A stretch of DNA of 64,000 nucleotides from Lethocerus indicus (GCA_019843655.1 JACDQD010000103.1:5208001-5272000), one strand, 5' to 3'. Shown: positions 52,018 through 62,475, counted from the first letter of the stretch. Numbers and translations: made by a program. Notes: generated by a model not told the origin, from the letters alone.

Positions 52018-52653
52018 ATGGCATTCAAGGTACGCACAGCTTACACTTGCGATATCTCCTTCAGTCATTACTAATTCTAGGGACTAGAGATTAAATTATT
52101 TTCTGTGTTCCAGTTTCTCGCCTTCGCCGCTCTGATCGCCGTCGCCAGGGCCGGAGTCATCGGCGCTCCCGCCGTACTGGCCCCGGGTGCTCCCCTGGCC
52201 CACACCGCCTACGCCGCCCCCCTGGCCGCCCGCGCCTACGCAGCCCCCGCCGTTGTAGCCGCGCCCGCCTACGCTAGGGCCGCCGCTCCCCTCGCCTACG
52301 CCGCACCCGCCGCCATTGCCAAGACCGTAGTCGCCGACGAGTACGACCCCAACCCCCAGTACAGCTACGCCTACGACGTCCAGGATGCCCTCACCGGTGA
52401 CTCCAAGACCCAGCACGAGAGCCGATCCGGAGACGTTGTCCAGGGCAGCTACAGCCTGACGGAGCCCGACGGTTCCCGCCGTACCGTCGAGTACACCGCC
52501 GACCCCGTCAACGGATTCAACGCCGTCGTCCACAAGGAGCCCCTCGTCGCCGCTAAGGCCGTCGTAGCCGCCCCCGCCATCGCTAAGGTCGCCGCTCCCC
52601 TCGCCTACGCCGCCCCCGCCATCGCCGGACACGGTCTCGCATACCACGGTTAA
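52018..52653 (+). CDS. RR-2 cuticular protein, CPR gene 8
   Basis: Chitin-binding cuticle protein. Exon 1 52018-52029 (MAFK), 84-bp phase-0 intron (52030-52113, acceptor TTCCAG), exon 2 52114-52653. Product 183 aa, frame intact. Signal peptide residues 1-17 (cleavage ARA before GVIGAP). N-terminal repeats [23 protein letters not shown]-2 about 79-147: [20 protein letters not shown], a basic stretch [12 protein letters not shown] (RSGD where genes 1-3 have RDGD), [21 protein letters not shown]. The tail is short, with only two AAPA units, and ends GHGLAYHG. Almost the same gene as gene 9, 3.8 kb downstream, including the promoter and a distal element, so they are a recent tandem duplication. 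Divergent from gene 7. Confidence 0.95.
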
Positions 52654-52697
52654 GTCACTCTATTGATCCTACGAACGTTCAAAATACTCCATTAATA

Positions 52698-52766
52698 TGT
52701 AAATAATATATCGTTACATACCTCGCGTCCCATTCGTGACTTCACATAAATGTCACAATAAATAAA
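52698..52766 (+). terminator. 3' UTR end of gene 8: TGTAAATA, stem, AATAAA
   Basis: Pumilio-type TGTAAATA at 52698-52705, ACATACCTCGCG at about 52716-52727, then GTGAC (52736-52740) and GTCAC (52752-52756) forming a 5-bp stem that abuts AATAAA at 52757-52762; a second AATAAA overlaps at 52761-52766. The following ATTATTTATT makes the poly(A) region palindromic. Confidence 0.72.
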
Positions 52767-52799
52767 AATTATTTATTTACGTAATTTGTATCTTTAATA

Positions 52800-52810
52800 C
52801 CCCCCCCCCC
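52800..52810. repeat. C11 homopolymer
   Basis: Eleven C just downstream of the gene 8 poly(A) site; length uncertain. Confidence 0.85.
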
Positions 52811-55660
52811 TTATACCCCCTTCAATTCTTTAATATCCCCTTTCTTCAATTTCCCCGCTAACCAGAACATATATTGAAGTTAGGAAGGTTCAGCAGTTTT
52901 ATAAACGTAGGCGCTTGTATACTACGTTGAGTTCATACGAATATGCATTGAGAAATTATTAGGTCATGTTAACGCGACTATTCCTGAACAAGTGGAAGCA
53001 AGAAAATCTAGACTGTAACTAATATGTAACAATACCTAACTAGTAATTATTAATTGGTAATATCAATAATGTGAAATAAAGAAATATCCTAGTCCAATCA
53101 TTATAAGATACTTGTGAAAAACTCTATACGTGTTGATAGACGTAATCAAAATACGTAATCATAAACGCTATATATAAGAAGGAATTCAAGGACTAAATAT
53201 GTTTGTAATGAATTCATGACGTTTGTTACAACACGTACACATTTTCACCATACGTTTGGAGAATTTTAAGTAACTTTTAATTATTCAAATTTGTATCAGA
53301 TTTAATTACACGAGATTAATAGAGTGTTATAAAAAATTCCTAATGTTATTTTATTACAGAAAACGGGCATCTGTGTTGAGTTTCTAATCTATTAAACTAC
53401 CTAAATAAATAAGAGATGTTATGAGATAAATATCAAAAAGAATTTTCTCTATTGTTCATAAATTATAATTTCGAAACAACTTCAATACATTCATGTGCGG
53501 ATAATATAATTTAAAAATGAGTTAGTGTAAGAGGTAGGATATTCCCACTGGGAGACTCCTTCCTAGGGAGGCTCACCATTGAGAAATTTTACTCACTAAA
53601 TTGTATTTACTCAGTTGCAGTTTTGTACTAAGGTCAACAGAAATGGAAACCAGCAAAAGGACCTTGCTGTTACAATTGGAGCGTGACAAAATTCTACTCC
53701 CGATGGTGAGAAACCGAAATTAAAATGAGGGAAAGTTGTGGCAGGTAATATTAAATTTTCATCTCCGGTCAAACTTGTTATGACGCTATGCGTTCTGATA
53801 GTGTGTGCAATGTTGCTGACGTGGGAGGCAGTTGGTTAACCTCCGGCCCTAGTAGGTTAATTGCTAGGCATCTGCCTATGATTTCGCGCTGTGATTGTTT
53901 TTTTTAATTGCGAAACCTTACGGAAATTCATCGTATAATATAAAAGACAGATGCCAATTACTAGAAAGATAACATTTGTCTATTAAATATCACCTTACTT
54001 TCATACACATTTTACCATATTTCTCCTACTATTTCCTACTATATGTTACAACGCAAAAAAGCATATAAATCGGAATCGCGCAGTCTTTGTATTGAGTTAT
54101 AAGCATTATAGCCATGATCATAATCAATGATATATATATGTGTTGGCAAACTGCAATTATATATATTTTAAAACATATCCAGTTCAGATACTAATTGTCT
54201 CACTGTAATATACTAATATAGTGAACTCGTAATCTTCCCGGGCTTAAACAATTATAGTTTATCTTAGCCGGTTCATTTCACTATGAAATTAAAGGGTATT
54301 TAATTGAATATATTGTGAAATGACTGGTTTGGTACACTTTTCGAAATATTTTCAATCCCTTCAGGGGACAAAACATAATAAATCAGTTAAATTTTTATAA
54401 TATATTCTTAGAATAAATAATAAATTGAACTGTCGTACACATAGTGACAGTAATATAAATTGCAAAAGCGAATTAAATTTAATTTAGCCGAGCTGGGGCC
54501 GCCACGACGGAGGTAGCGTGGGCCAATAATGACAACGTATATATGACATTTAGAAATGAAACTTTTGGCATATTTGAAAGGAATATTTCAAACGTAGAGT
54601 AGTAGTTGCAGTAGTTAATTTCGTACACTAGTTCTTTAAGATGTTAATAATTGCTCACTTCCTTCTTCTTGTTTTCTCACTTAATTATATCTGAGTTTAA
54701 TCTAAACCTTCTTGCCGGCATTAAAATGCCGCAATCAAAAATACAATATATTCTGTAAATATATGTTGCAATTGGCAATAATAAGCGTGTAAAAGTGGAT
54801 TATTCGTATAGCTCTTTCGAATAACAATACTCTAGGACTTAAGTCTGTTTGGTAATAGTAACCGCACCAGAAAGGAGCCTGTCTGACACTTAACGGAGTC
54901 CAAATTACCTCAGCAGCTTTGAAAAATTCAGGTCACAATTTGGCTTTCTGGTCCCCTTTCATGTTCTTCGAGTCCATATTCAATTCTCACTAGATAGTTT
55001 CAATTGTACAGGTATTATCTGAATGATGAATGAAAATATCCCCCCCCCCTGTTGAATATTTAGAGTTATAATATACCATACAAACATTATTTTTTATTTT
55101 TATGATCAAAAGACAATTTGTTTTCTTATCGAGAGAATGGAAATTATTATATTACAACATTCGATGGTGTAAAATGTGTTAGCCAGAATTCTTGATAACT
55201 CCTTTACGATTTTTTATTAAATCGTTACCATTTCAATGAAATCATTAAATAATTTAAATTTGATGATTTACTGAAATAAAATTCGGCAATGTGATGAATT
55301 AATTATTTGTTATTTTCATTGTTACTATTCAAGGCTTTTAATTAATGCTCTATGTTGTCAAAAATAAAACAAATATCATATACTGCATTAGTATATACAT
55401 TAACATAACCTATACTAAGGGTTATATGTACAAACTCTCACTTTGGAGTACAAATCAAATGACGTTACCACTATAAGTTATTTAATTGCATTAATTATTG
55501 ATTGGTTTATATTATTTTCTGCTTTCCTATACGTCCGAGTGAATAAACATTATTTATGTTTCGTAAAGTAATCGTAATAATATTATACCGCACAATAAAC
55601 TACCTATATTTGTGGATCGAAAAGTGATACGTTAAATATTTTGGAAGGTGTAAGTAAGTG
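52811..55660. other. Spacer between genes 8 and 9
   Basis: AT-rich with no coding sequence recognised. It holds a C10 run (55040-55049), a short GC-rich patch near 54486-54525, and the copied distal element at 54844-54970. Confidence 0.6.
54844..54970 (+). promoter_or_regulatory. Distal upstream element of gene 9 (copy of 50905-51035)
   Basis: Same ordered sub-motifs as upstream of gene 8, with AAATTCAGGTCACAATTT best preserved (ends at 54941). It lies about 0.85 kb before the gene 9 ATG. Confidence 0.6.
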
Positions 55661-55665
55661 GGCAG

Positions 55666-55782
55666 GTAACCCGGCACAAGCATGTGGTTAGTCGGGCAGG
55701 GCGTGACCCAACTCGCCCATATAAAAGGGGAGCCGGAGCCTCAACACACCAGTTCAGTCCGAGCCAGCAAACAGCTTACGAC
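55666..55782 (+). promoter_or_regulatory. Promoter and 5' UTR of gene 9
   Basis: 48-bp block at 55666-55713 shared with gene 8 (one mismatch, at 55697), TATAAAA at 55720-55726, initiator TTCAGTC at 55753-55759. Confidence 0.86.
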
Positions 55783-56461
55783 ATGGCATTCAAGGTACAC
55801 GCATTACACTTCCATCGTGTACTTACAAGATAGTCCATGTATCCATGCAATATCAATCAATTTATTTTCTGTGTTCTAGTTTCTCGCCTTCGCCGCTCTG
55901 ATCGCCGTCGCCAGGGCCGGAGTCATCGGCGCACCCGCCGTACTGGCCCCGGGTGCTCCTCGCCCACACCGCCTACGCCGCCCCTGGCCGCCCGCGCCTA
56001 CGCAGCCCCCGCCGTAGTAGCCGCCCCCGCCTACGCCGCTCGTGCCTATGCCGCCCCGCCGTAGTAGCAGCCCCGCCTACGCTAGGGCTGCCGCTCCCCT
56101 CGCCTACGCCGCACCCGCCGCCGTAGCCAAGACCGTAGTCGCCGACGAGTACGACCCCAACCCCCAGTACAGCTACGCCTACGACGTCCAGGACGCCCTC
56201 ACTGGTGACTCCAAGACCCAGCACGAGAGCCGATCCGGAGACGTTGTCCAGGGCAGCTACAGCCTGACCGAGCCCGACGGTTCCCGCCGTACCGTCGAGT
56301 ACACCGCCGACCCCGTCAACGGATTCAACGCCGTCGTCCACAAGGAGCCCCTCGTCGCCGCTAAGGCCGTCGTAGCCGCCCCCGCCATCGCTAAGGTCGC
56401 CGCTCCCCTCGCCTACGCCGCCCCCGCCATCGCCGGACACGGTCTCGCATACCACGGTTAA
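55783..56461 (+). CDS. RR-2 cuticular protein, CPR gene 9, with C-run losses
   Basis: Exon 1 55783-55794 (MAFK), 85-bp phase-0 intron (55795-55879, acceptor TTCTAG), exon 2 55880-56461. Exon 2 starts in frame ([19 protein letters not shown], then VLAPGAP). Compared with gene 8, it has lost two C near 55957, two near 55982, one near 56056 and one near 56072. The net change is six bases, so the RR-2 half ([12 protein letters not shown] to [11 protein letters not shown], about 56148-56350) and the tail GHGLAYHG return to the original frame and end at the same stop. Read literally, the frame meets TAG at 56015-56017. The segment between losses shows an extra [10 protein letters not shown] repeat not in gene 8. 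Four separate losses that restore the frame are easier to explain as consensus errors in a working gene than as decay. Expected length is close to gene 8. Confidence 0.88.
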
Positions 56462-56497
56462 GCCATAATCAACATAAACTCAAACTCTACAATGATA

Positions 56498-56560
56498 TGT
56501 AAATAATACCTTACTACATACCTCGCGTTCCGTATGTGACTGTTATCGTGTCGCAATAAA
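56498..56560 (+). terminator. 3' UTR end of gene 9: TGTAAATA, stem, AATAAA
   Basis: TGTAAATA at 56498-56505, ACATACCTCGCG next, then GTGAC (56536-56540) pairing with GTCGC (56550-56554, one G-U pair) directly against AATAAA at 56555-56560. The equivalent gene 8 stem is all Watson-Crick. Confidence 0.72.
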
Positions 56561-58820
56561 CATAAATTATTTATTTTCATTTACGTGTATCGTTTTATAC
56601 TTCACCTGCCTCGACCTGTAGTATAATTTTTGAATGAGGGTTATTTTATGAATATAGTGAAGTTTTACTGCCATGTCGTCTTCCGTTTAAGGATTTTTTC
56701 AGCGCTAATAATGCAGCATTTGCTAGTATATTCCACTGACCACATTGAGAACCGCTAAAATAATGAAACCCATATAGGTCCGTAATCTAATTGTCGTGTA
56801 CGTTGTGAGGTGACAGATGATGGGTGCATGTACTCTCTGTCTTAATGCAACTCCGATCAAATATCTTTAATGTGGTACAATACTGAAAAAAACAATGTTG
56901 AATGTATAGGCTACAACGTAGAAATCATTTTTTGGATAATAATTCTATATTTACTTTATTTAACATGATTACCTTTTTAATGAACACATAGAATCTAGTA
57001 TTATTATCCGAGAATAAACTACTTCCGACTGTAATTTAAGAATATTTCATGCCTATTTCTGATGTCTCTTTCTTATCTGTGGTTGCAGGTAATGCATTAT
57101 ATTTATATCAGATCAAGTACTTGTAAACTGAAAAATTCATTTGTAATTTTATTTTGAAAGCGGACCTTAGGAATTTTTATATGCGGTTTACAATTTACAT
57201 TTATTTTTTAGAATACAATTTACAATTACGCAAAGTCCAGTTCGTTCATAAATTCACAGCTTCCCGATATAAATCCTTCCGTTCAAACTATCCCATCACT
57301 CCAATCCTTTGATTTGACAGCACTCCTCATAATTTCCGAGTAAGGGCTAGAGGAGGAGTACGATCAATGGGTGGATTCTTCGTCAAAAGTACATTAGTGT
57401 CATCTCATCGCTCTGCCACTAAATATAATTTTATAAATTCTAGTTGTGACTGAAAATAGAAAAAATCCAGAACAGTTATCATCATGAACAATATTAGTAT
57501 TCTGTATACTAATAGATGTATTAGTACCGTAGATTTCGTGTGTTTCTGTCTCCTCTCGATGGTTTGGTCTTTTGCTAGACCGGTTTCAGTTGCTCGCCAC
57601 CTTCAGTAGCGGTGTAAATTACTTTGGCATAGGATCTTTTTTGGGCATCCTCACTGCACTGTCTCTGTAACTTTTGTACTGTGGTGGTTGTCTGTCGTGT
57701 GTATAAATATGTGTCTTGTTATTGTGTTTTAGGGGGATGTTTTTATCTTATTTGGGTTGGGAGAGATTTTGTTAATCGGCCGACAAGTCTCTGTCGGATT
57801 ATCGGTCAAATATATATTTGATCACACAACTGGTCACAACTATTAGGTTCTGACTTCCAGATATATGACAGGAAACCTATCTGGATATACGATCATAACA
57901 GTTTTCCTGTTGATCCATATTTCATTGAAAAAAGTTTATTTTTATTAATCTAGGTAATCCGTGCAAAAGACTAAACGAACTTTAGTTAAGTATATTTCCG
58001 CACCACCCTCAGTGGGCGCTAGTTTGCCGGTGCAAGTGCACCCAACGAACTTTAGTTAAGTACATTTCCGCATCTCACTCATGGGGGCGCTAGTTCGTTT
58101 TCCTTCAGCATATAGAACAAAAATATTTCGTATCGAATTGATAAAGATACTAATATCTGTTTAGAAACAAAAAATTATAACTAATAATGTTTTCAAGTGA
58201 CAAAGGAATTGATGCTTAATTCCTACTGTTCAATGCGCATTTTTGCCTTAATTAAAACGAGACGATTAGTCTATTTCCAGATTTATACTACTAGCTAATT
58301 AATTCCCAACAATATTAAATCAATAAGTCATTCAATAAATTATTGAAATAACATATTGTACATCGTGCATACCAATTGTATAACAAAATTGTTAAAATTA
58401 AATTTTTCCAATATCAGCTGAAGTTACATTTTTGCTCATGTGCGAGGTTCTCTTCTACTTCTTACCATCGTCCGTAGTATTCCGTCGATATTATTCCGGT
58501 AGAAATATTATGTACTACATGTACTATGAAGACAGGAACAGGAAATTAATCTTTCCCAAACATGGAAGGACTGATGAAATAATACGTGTATGCACTATTC
58601 AGGTTACAGAAAGAAATAATTCCGGCGACCTCAAAACGACCCATTGACATTTTTCAATCCAGAGGTAAAGGATCTAATTTAAATAACGATGATTTGATAC
58701 AGATATTATGAAACAAAACATAAGGCGAGGAACAATTATTTATCCATGACCGTTCCCAATTCCGTGAGAAATCATTCACGATTGTAAGAAACTCGATTTG
58801 CCCGCAAGGTGGCTGGAGCA
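56561..58820. other. Spacer between genes 9 and 10
   Basis: AT-rich, no coding sequence recognised. It holds the 70-bp tandem duplication at 57974-58100 and a 20-bp block at 58638-58657 that recurs upstream of gene 11. Confidence 0.6.
57974..58100 (+). repeat. Two-copy tandem repeat, 70-bp period
   Basis: AACGAACTTTAGTTAAGTA starts at 57974 and again at 58044. Both copies continue with CATTTCCGCA-like sequence and GGGCGCTAGTT. The second copy is partial and somewhat diverged. Origin unknown. Confidence 0.8.
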
Positions 58821-58821
58821 A

Positions 58822-58951
58822 TTTCGAAGGAAGTGCAGAGGGCAGACGAGGCGTGGTCAAACTGACTACACGACGAGAATCATGATGCTATATATAAGGT
58901 GAACTACAATCTGAAAACCAGTACAGCTTCGGCTATCCAACAGTTCACAAT
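58822..58951 (+). promoter_or_regulatory. Promoter and 5' UTR of gene 10
   Basis: GAAGTGCAG-type segment, then AGGGCAGACGAGGCGTGGTC (58839-58858), TATATAAGG at 58891-58899 and CCAGTACAGC around the expected start site. The same elements in the same order precede gene 11. Confidence 0.8.
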
Positions 58952-59580
58952 ATGGAATTCAAGGTAGTCTCAAAGTTCAACACCCGTGATATTCACATTG
59001 AGAAACGGCAGTCTTGAAAATATTTTTGTTGTTTCAGTTATTCGTTTTGTCCGCCCTGGCGGCCGCCGCTAACGCCGGAGTGATCAGCGCTCCTCCAGTG
59101 CTGGCGCCCGGAGCTCCTCTGGGACCTGGGGGATACGCCGGACCCGGAGCAGCAGCGTTCGGAGCCGGAGCTTTTGCCGCCCACGCGGCCGGAGCCAGGG
59201 CCTTCGCTGCCGGAGCGTTCGCCCCAGCGTTGGCCGCCAAAGTTGTAGCCGCCGGTGAGTACGACCCCAACCCACAGTACACATTCGCCTACGACGTCCA
59301 GGACGCATTCACTGGTGACTCCAAGTACCATCAGGAATCCCGCTCGGGCGACGTCGTCCACGGCAGCTACAGCCTGATCGAACCTGACGGCACCCGGCGC
59401 ACCGTCGAGTACACCGCCGACCCCGTCAACGGGTTCAACGCCGTCGTCCACAAGCAGCCCCTGGCCGGCAAGGCCATCGTCGCCCCGGTCGTCGCTAAAG
59501 CCGGATACGCTGGAGTCGGCGGATTTGGCGTTGGCGCTGGTTTTGGAAAATTCGGAGGACATCTTGGTTACCATGGATAA
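58952..59580 (+). CDS. RR-2 cuticular protein, CPR gene 10, Gly-rich class
   Basis: Exon 1 58952-58963 (MEFK), 74-bp phase-0 intron (58964-59037, acceptor TTTCAG), exon 2 59038-59580. Product 184 aa, intact. The frame also runs back into the intron to a Met-like codon at 59014, but the conserved 4-codon exon and promoter favour the spliced start. Signal peptide residues 1-17 (cleavage ANA before GVISAP). VLAPGAPL is kept, but the AAPA repeats are replaced by Gly/Ala/Phe sequence ([15 protein letters not shown]). RR-2 about 78-145: [27 protein letters not shown] (Ile for Thr), [11 protein letters not shown]. The tail is Gly-rich and ends [11 protein letters not shown]. Forms a tandem pair with gene 11. 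The different flanking repeats suggest a different mechanical role within cuticle (inference). Confidence 0.95.
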
Positions 59581-59673
59581 ATTCAACTTTATTGGCATGA
59601 ATGATTATTTATCCCTTCGCGAGTTCTCTATACATTACTATGCGATGGGTATCACTAATCATTCGCAATAATG

Positions 59674-59737
59674 TGTAAATACTATAATTATCCATGTATA
59701 CTTGTCATCGCTTTGTAACTTCCACGTTAAAAATAAA
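59674..59737 (+). terminator. 3' UTR end of gene 10
   Basis: TGTAAATA at 59674-59681 and AATAAA at 59732-59737. A weak TAAC/GTTA stem with a 6-nt loop (59717-59730) lies just before the poly(A) signal, and ATTATTTATT follows it. Confidence 0.65.
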
Positions 59738-61620
59738 TTATTTATTTTACATGATCACTTTTTGCAATTTACGTTTATTTATTCCTCACACTATACGTCT
59801 ATACTTACACAGAGCGTGTAGGTACATACAGAATATTATTCTTAGATACACTATATAAGTAGCCGAAATAAAAGGAAATGGATTATAGAAGGCGTTATAT
59901 GTTGTTTCAATGCTATTTTCTTGCATACCCGAGTAGAAATTTATAAAAAAATGGTAGGGATTTCATATGGTTGTTTGATGATTATAGGATTTGATGACAT
60001 GGTTAATTTAATGTCAGAATTGTACATGGTGTACTTTCTAATAGCACTACAGTACTTGTATACCGCGTCCTACGCGGAACCAAAATAAAAATAAATCGTT
60101 GATTTTCGCAAAATATTGTTTTGTATTGTACCTTTTTTTACAGTTTCATTATTAGTGTTATATGAATTCTCGTCAGGACTAGAGCATTTTTCTAATGCTC
60201 TAATAATAATAAATGGTAATGTAATGGCGCTGTAATGTCAGGGCTGTTCGAGTAGGGAGATATTTATAGATGCGCGATGTTCCATATGTGAACCGCAATA
60301 TTGGAAGGTCTGAAACCCATCAAATTGGCAACATAGCATTTTCACTGGTACTGGAATCACAGAATTTTGAAAAATCAAATTATAGTTTAACATTCACTTA
60401 GTACTTTTACTGCATCACAAAATCAATCACTGACTTCAAGTTATGCGTTAAGCAAGAGCACCGGGAAAACGAATGTTAAAAGTACTAAATATCTAATTAT
60501 ATAAATCTAATTTTCGATGTTGACTCTCTCATTTACAATTTTTTATACAATTATAAAACGTAGGAACCTAAAGAGCCCTAATAGAATTTGAATTGTCAAT
60601 TTAATGTTTTAATCCTTAAAATAATTCCTTTCTCGTTAATAACCGTTGAAACAAATTGCTGTACAAAAAATAAATTAAAATTAACGAGTATACTCGAAGT
60701 GTCATGGGAGAGTCGAACATACTTGCGCCAGCGAGGTGGACATTTCGAAAACATTATTTTCAAGAAATTCACTCTTTTTATACCGTATATAATTTCACTG
60801 ATGGATTCTCTTATGTCAATTCCAAGAAGTAAGTGATTTCAATACAGGCATTCGGATGATGTGTCCTATTCCTCGATATCCTGTAATTCTTTATCATCCC
60901 TGATCCAATTGACTACTGAGAAGTCAGAAGACATCACTACATTATAGTAAAGTAAGGTATATTGTGTCGCATTTAGTCACATTCAGCCATTTTTAGTTAG
61001 CGCTGAGTTGTCCTGAGTCGCGATGAGTCACATGGAATCACGCTGAGTTACATTGAGTCGCATTCAGTCACGCTGGGTAACGCTGAGTCGCGTTATTCTG
61101 AACCATACTATTCTGAAACATATTGCAATATTTAAATAAATTTATGTTGAGTATTTATATAGTTATATACCGGTATACAGGCAAAACCATAAGAAGAAAA
61201 AATTGATTACCTAATTTTTTATGATCTAGAAACCAATTAAAGCTACTCTAGATTTCATATTGAGTCTAACTACAATAGAAACCATATTTATAAGATGAGC
61301 CTGTGAAGCATTATATGTTTTTAATTTGAAATAACAACGGAAACAAGCACCCGAACATAAATACACGTCTCAGATTATTCACTAAGAATGCAAGAATTAC
61401 CAAACTCCGATAGGAAAGGAATAATCCCACCATGCACTGACCCATTGACATTTTTCAAACTGGACAGATAGAAATCGATTTACAGTATGAGCCACGCAGT
61501 CAATAATTACAAAATTAAATACTAAAAATGTTTTATTTATCGTCGACTAACGAACTACTGTCACCAAATCAACAAAGAATCATTACGATAATCGATATGC
61601 CCGGAATGTAGTTATATCAA
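59738..61620. other. Spacer between genes 10 and 11
   Basis: AT-rich. It contains the 10-bp minisatellite at 60964-61094 and the 20-bp block at 61439-61458 shared with the DNA upstream of gene 10. No coding sequence recognised. Confidence 0.6.
60964..61094 (+). repeat. 10-bp minisatellite, GAGTCRCGCT type
   Basis: From 61005 to 61094 there are nine consecutive units of exactly 10 bp: GAGTTGTCCT, GAGTCGCGAT, GAGTCACATG and so on. Further diverged units lie to the left, including one of 11 bp. Unrelated in sequence to the GGATTAAGG array but of the same period. The unit boundary creates TGAGTCA and TGAGTCG, like AP-1 half-site pairs. Confidence 0.9.
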
Positions 61621-61758
61621 TTTCGCGGGAAGTGCAGTGTGAGAGGGCAGACGAGGCGTGGCCCGAGTAATACACGACGTGGACCGTGATGCTGTATATA
61701 AGGAGGAGAACTATGATCTGAGGACCAGTACAGCACGAACTATCCAACAGTTCACAAC
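61621..61758 (+). promoter_or_regulatory. Promoter and 5' UTR of gene 11
   Basis: GGAAGTGCAG at about 61628-61637, AGGGCAGACGAGGCGTGGCC at 61644-61663, TATATAAG at 61695-61702, CCAGTACAGC at about 61725-61734 and TATCCAACAGTTCACAA just before the ATG, the last shared with gene 10. Confidence 0.82.
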
Positions 61759-62392
61759 ATGGCCTTAAAGGTAATTTGAAATTCAAAATATCGGCCTAAA
61801 ATACCATTAAAATAGTATCGAAAGCAGTAACGAAAATTTTTCGTTTCAGTTATTCGTCATGGCAGCACTGTTGGCCGCGGCTAACGGCGGAGTAATCAGC
61901 GCCCCTCACGTCCTGGCGCCGGGTGCTCCTCTGGGACCCGGAGGATACGCCGGCCTCGGAGCGGGAGCGTTCAGGGCTGGAGCGTTCGCCGCCCACGCGG
62001 CCGGAGCCAGGGCCTTAGCTGCCGGAGCGTTCGCCCCAGCGTTGGCCGCCAAAGCTGTAGCCGCCGGGGAGTACGATCCCAACCCACAGTACACATTCGC
62101 CTACGACGTCCAGGACGCTCTTACCGGCGACTTCAAGAACCAGCAGGAAACCCGCTCGGGCGACGTCGTCCACGGCAGCTACAGCTTGATCGAGCCCGAC
62201 GGCACCCGGCGCACCGTCGAGTACACCGCCGACCCCGTCAACGGGTTCAACGCCGTCGTCCACAAGCAGCCCCTCGCCGGCAAGGCAATAGTCGCTCCAG
62301 GCGTCGCTAAAGTCGGCTACGCTGGAATCGGTGGATTTGGCGTTGGCGCTGGTTTTGGAAAATTCGGAGGACACCTTGGTTACCACGGATAA
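61759..62392 (+). CDS. RR-2 cuticular protein, CPR gene 11, Gly-rich class
   Basis: Exon 1 61759-61770 (MALK), 79-bp phase-0 intron (61771-61849, acceptor TTTCAG), exon 2 61850-62392. Product 184 aa, intact. An in-frame ATG at 61859 would give a shorter product without the first half of the signal peptide, so the spliced start is preferred. Signal peptide about residues 1-17 ([13 protein letters not shown] before GVISAP). Gly/Ala/Phe-rich N-terminal region as in gene 10. RR-2 about 78-145: [20 protein letters not shown], then [12 protein letters not shown], where Phe replaces the Ser of TGDSK found in all other intact copies, [18 protein letters not shown]. Tail [11 protein letters not shown]. 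Last gene of the cluster in this window; tandem with gene 10. Confidence 0.95.
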
Positions 62393-62475
62393 TTAGATAT
62401 ATCACTCTAAATGAACATTCTCTTCCGCTTGTTAATTTTTAAACTACTATTAGACCAGCATACCACATTTCTTAT

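Noticed and set aside
59014..59037. Upstream Met-like start MKIFLLFQ for gene 10, and MFQ or MQ starts for genes 1, 2, 3 and 8
   Set aside because: These codons are the last bases of the intron (pyrimidine tract and CAG). The conserved MAxK exon, donor site and promoter upstream give a consistent spliced start in all eleven genes.
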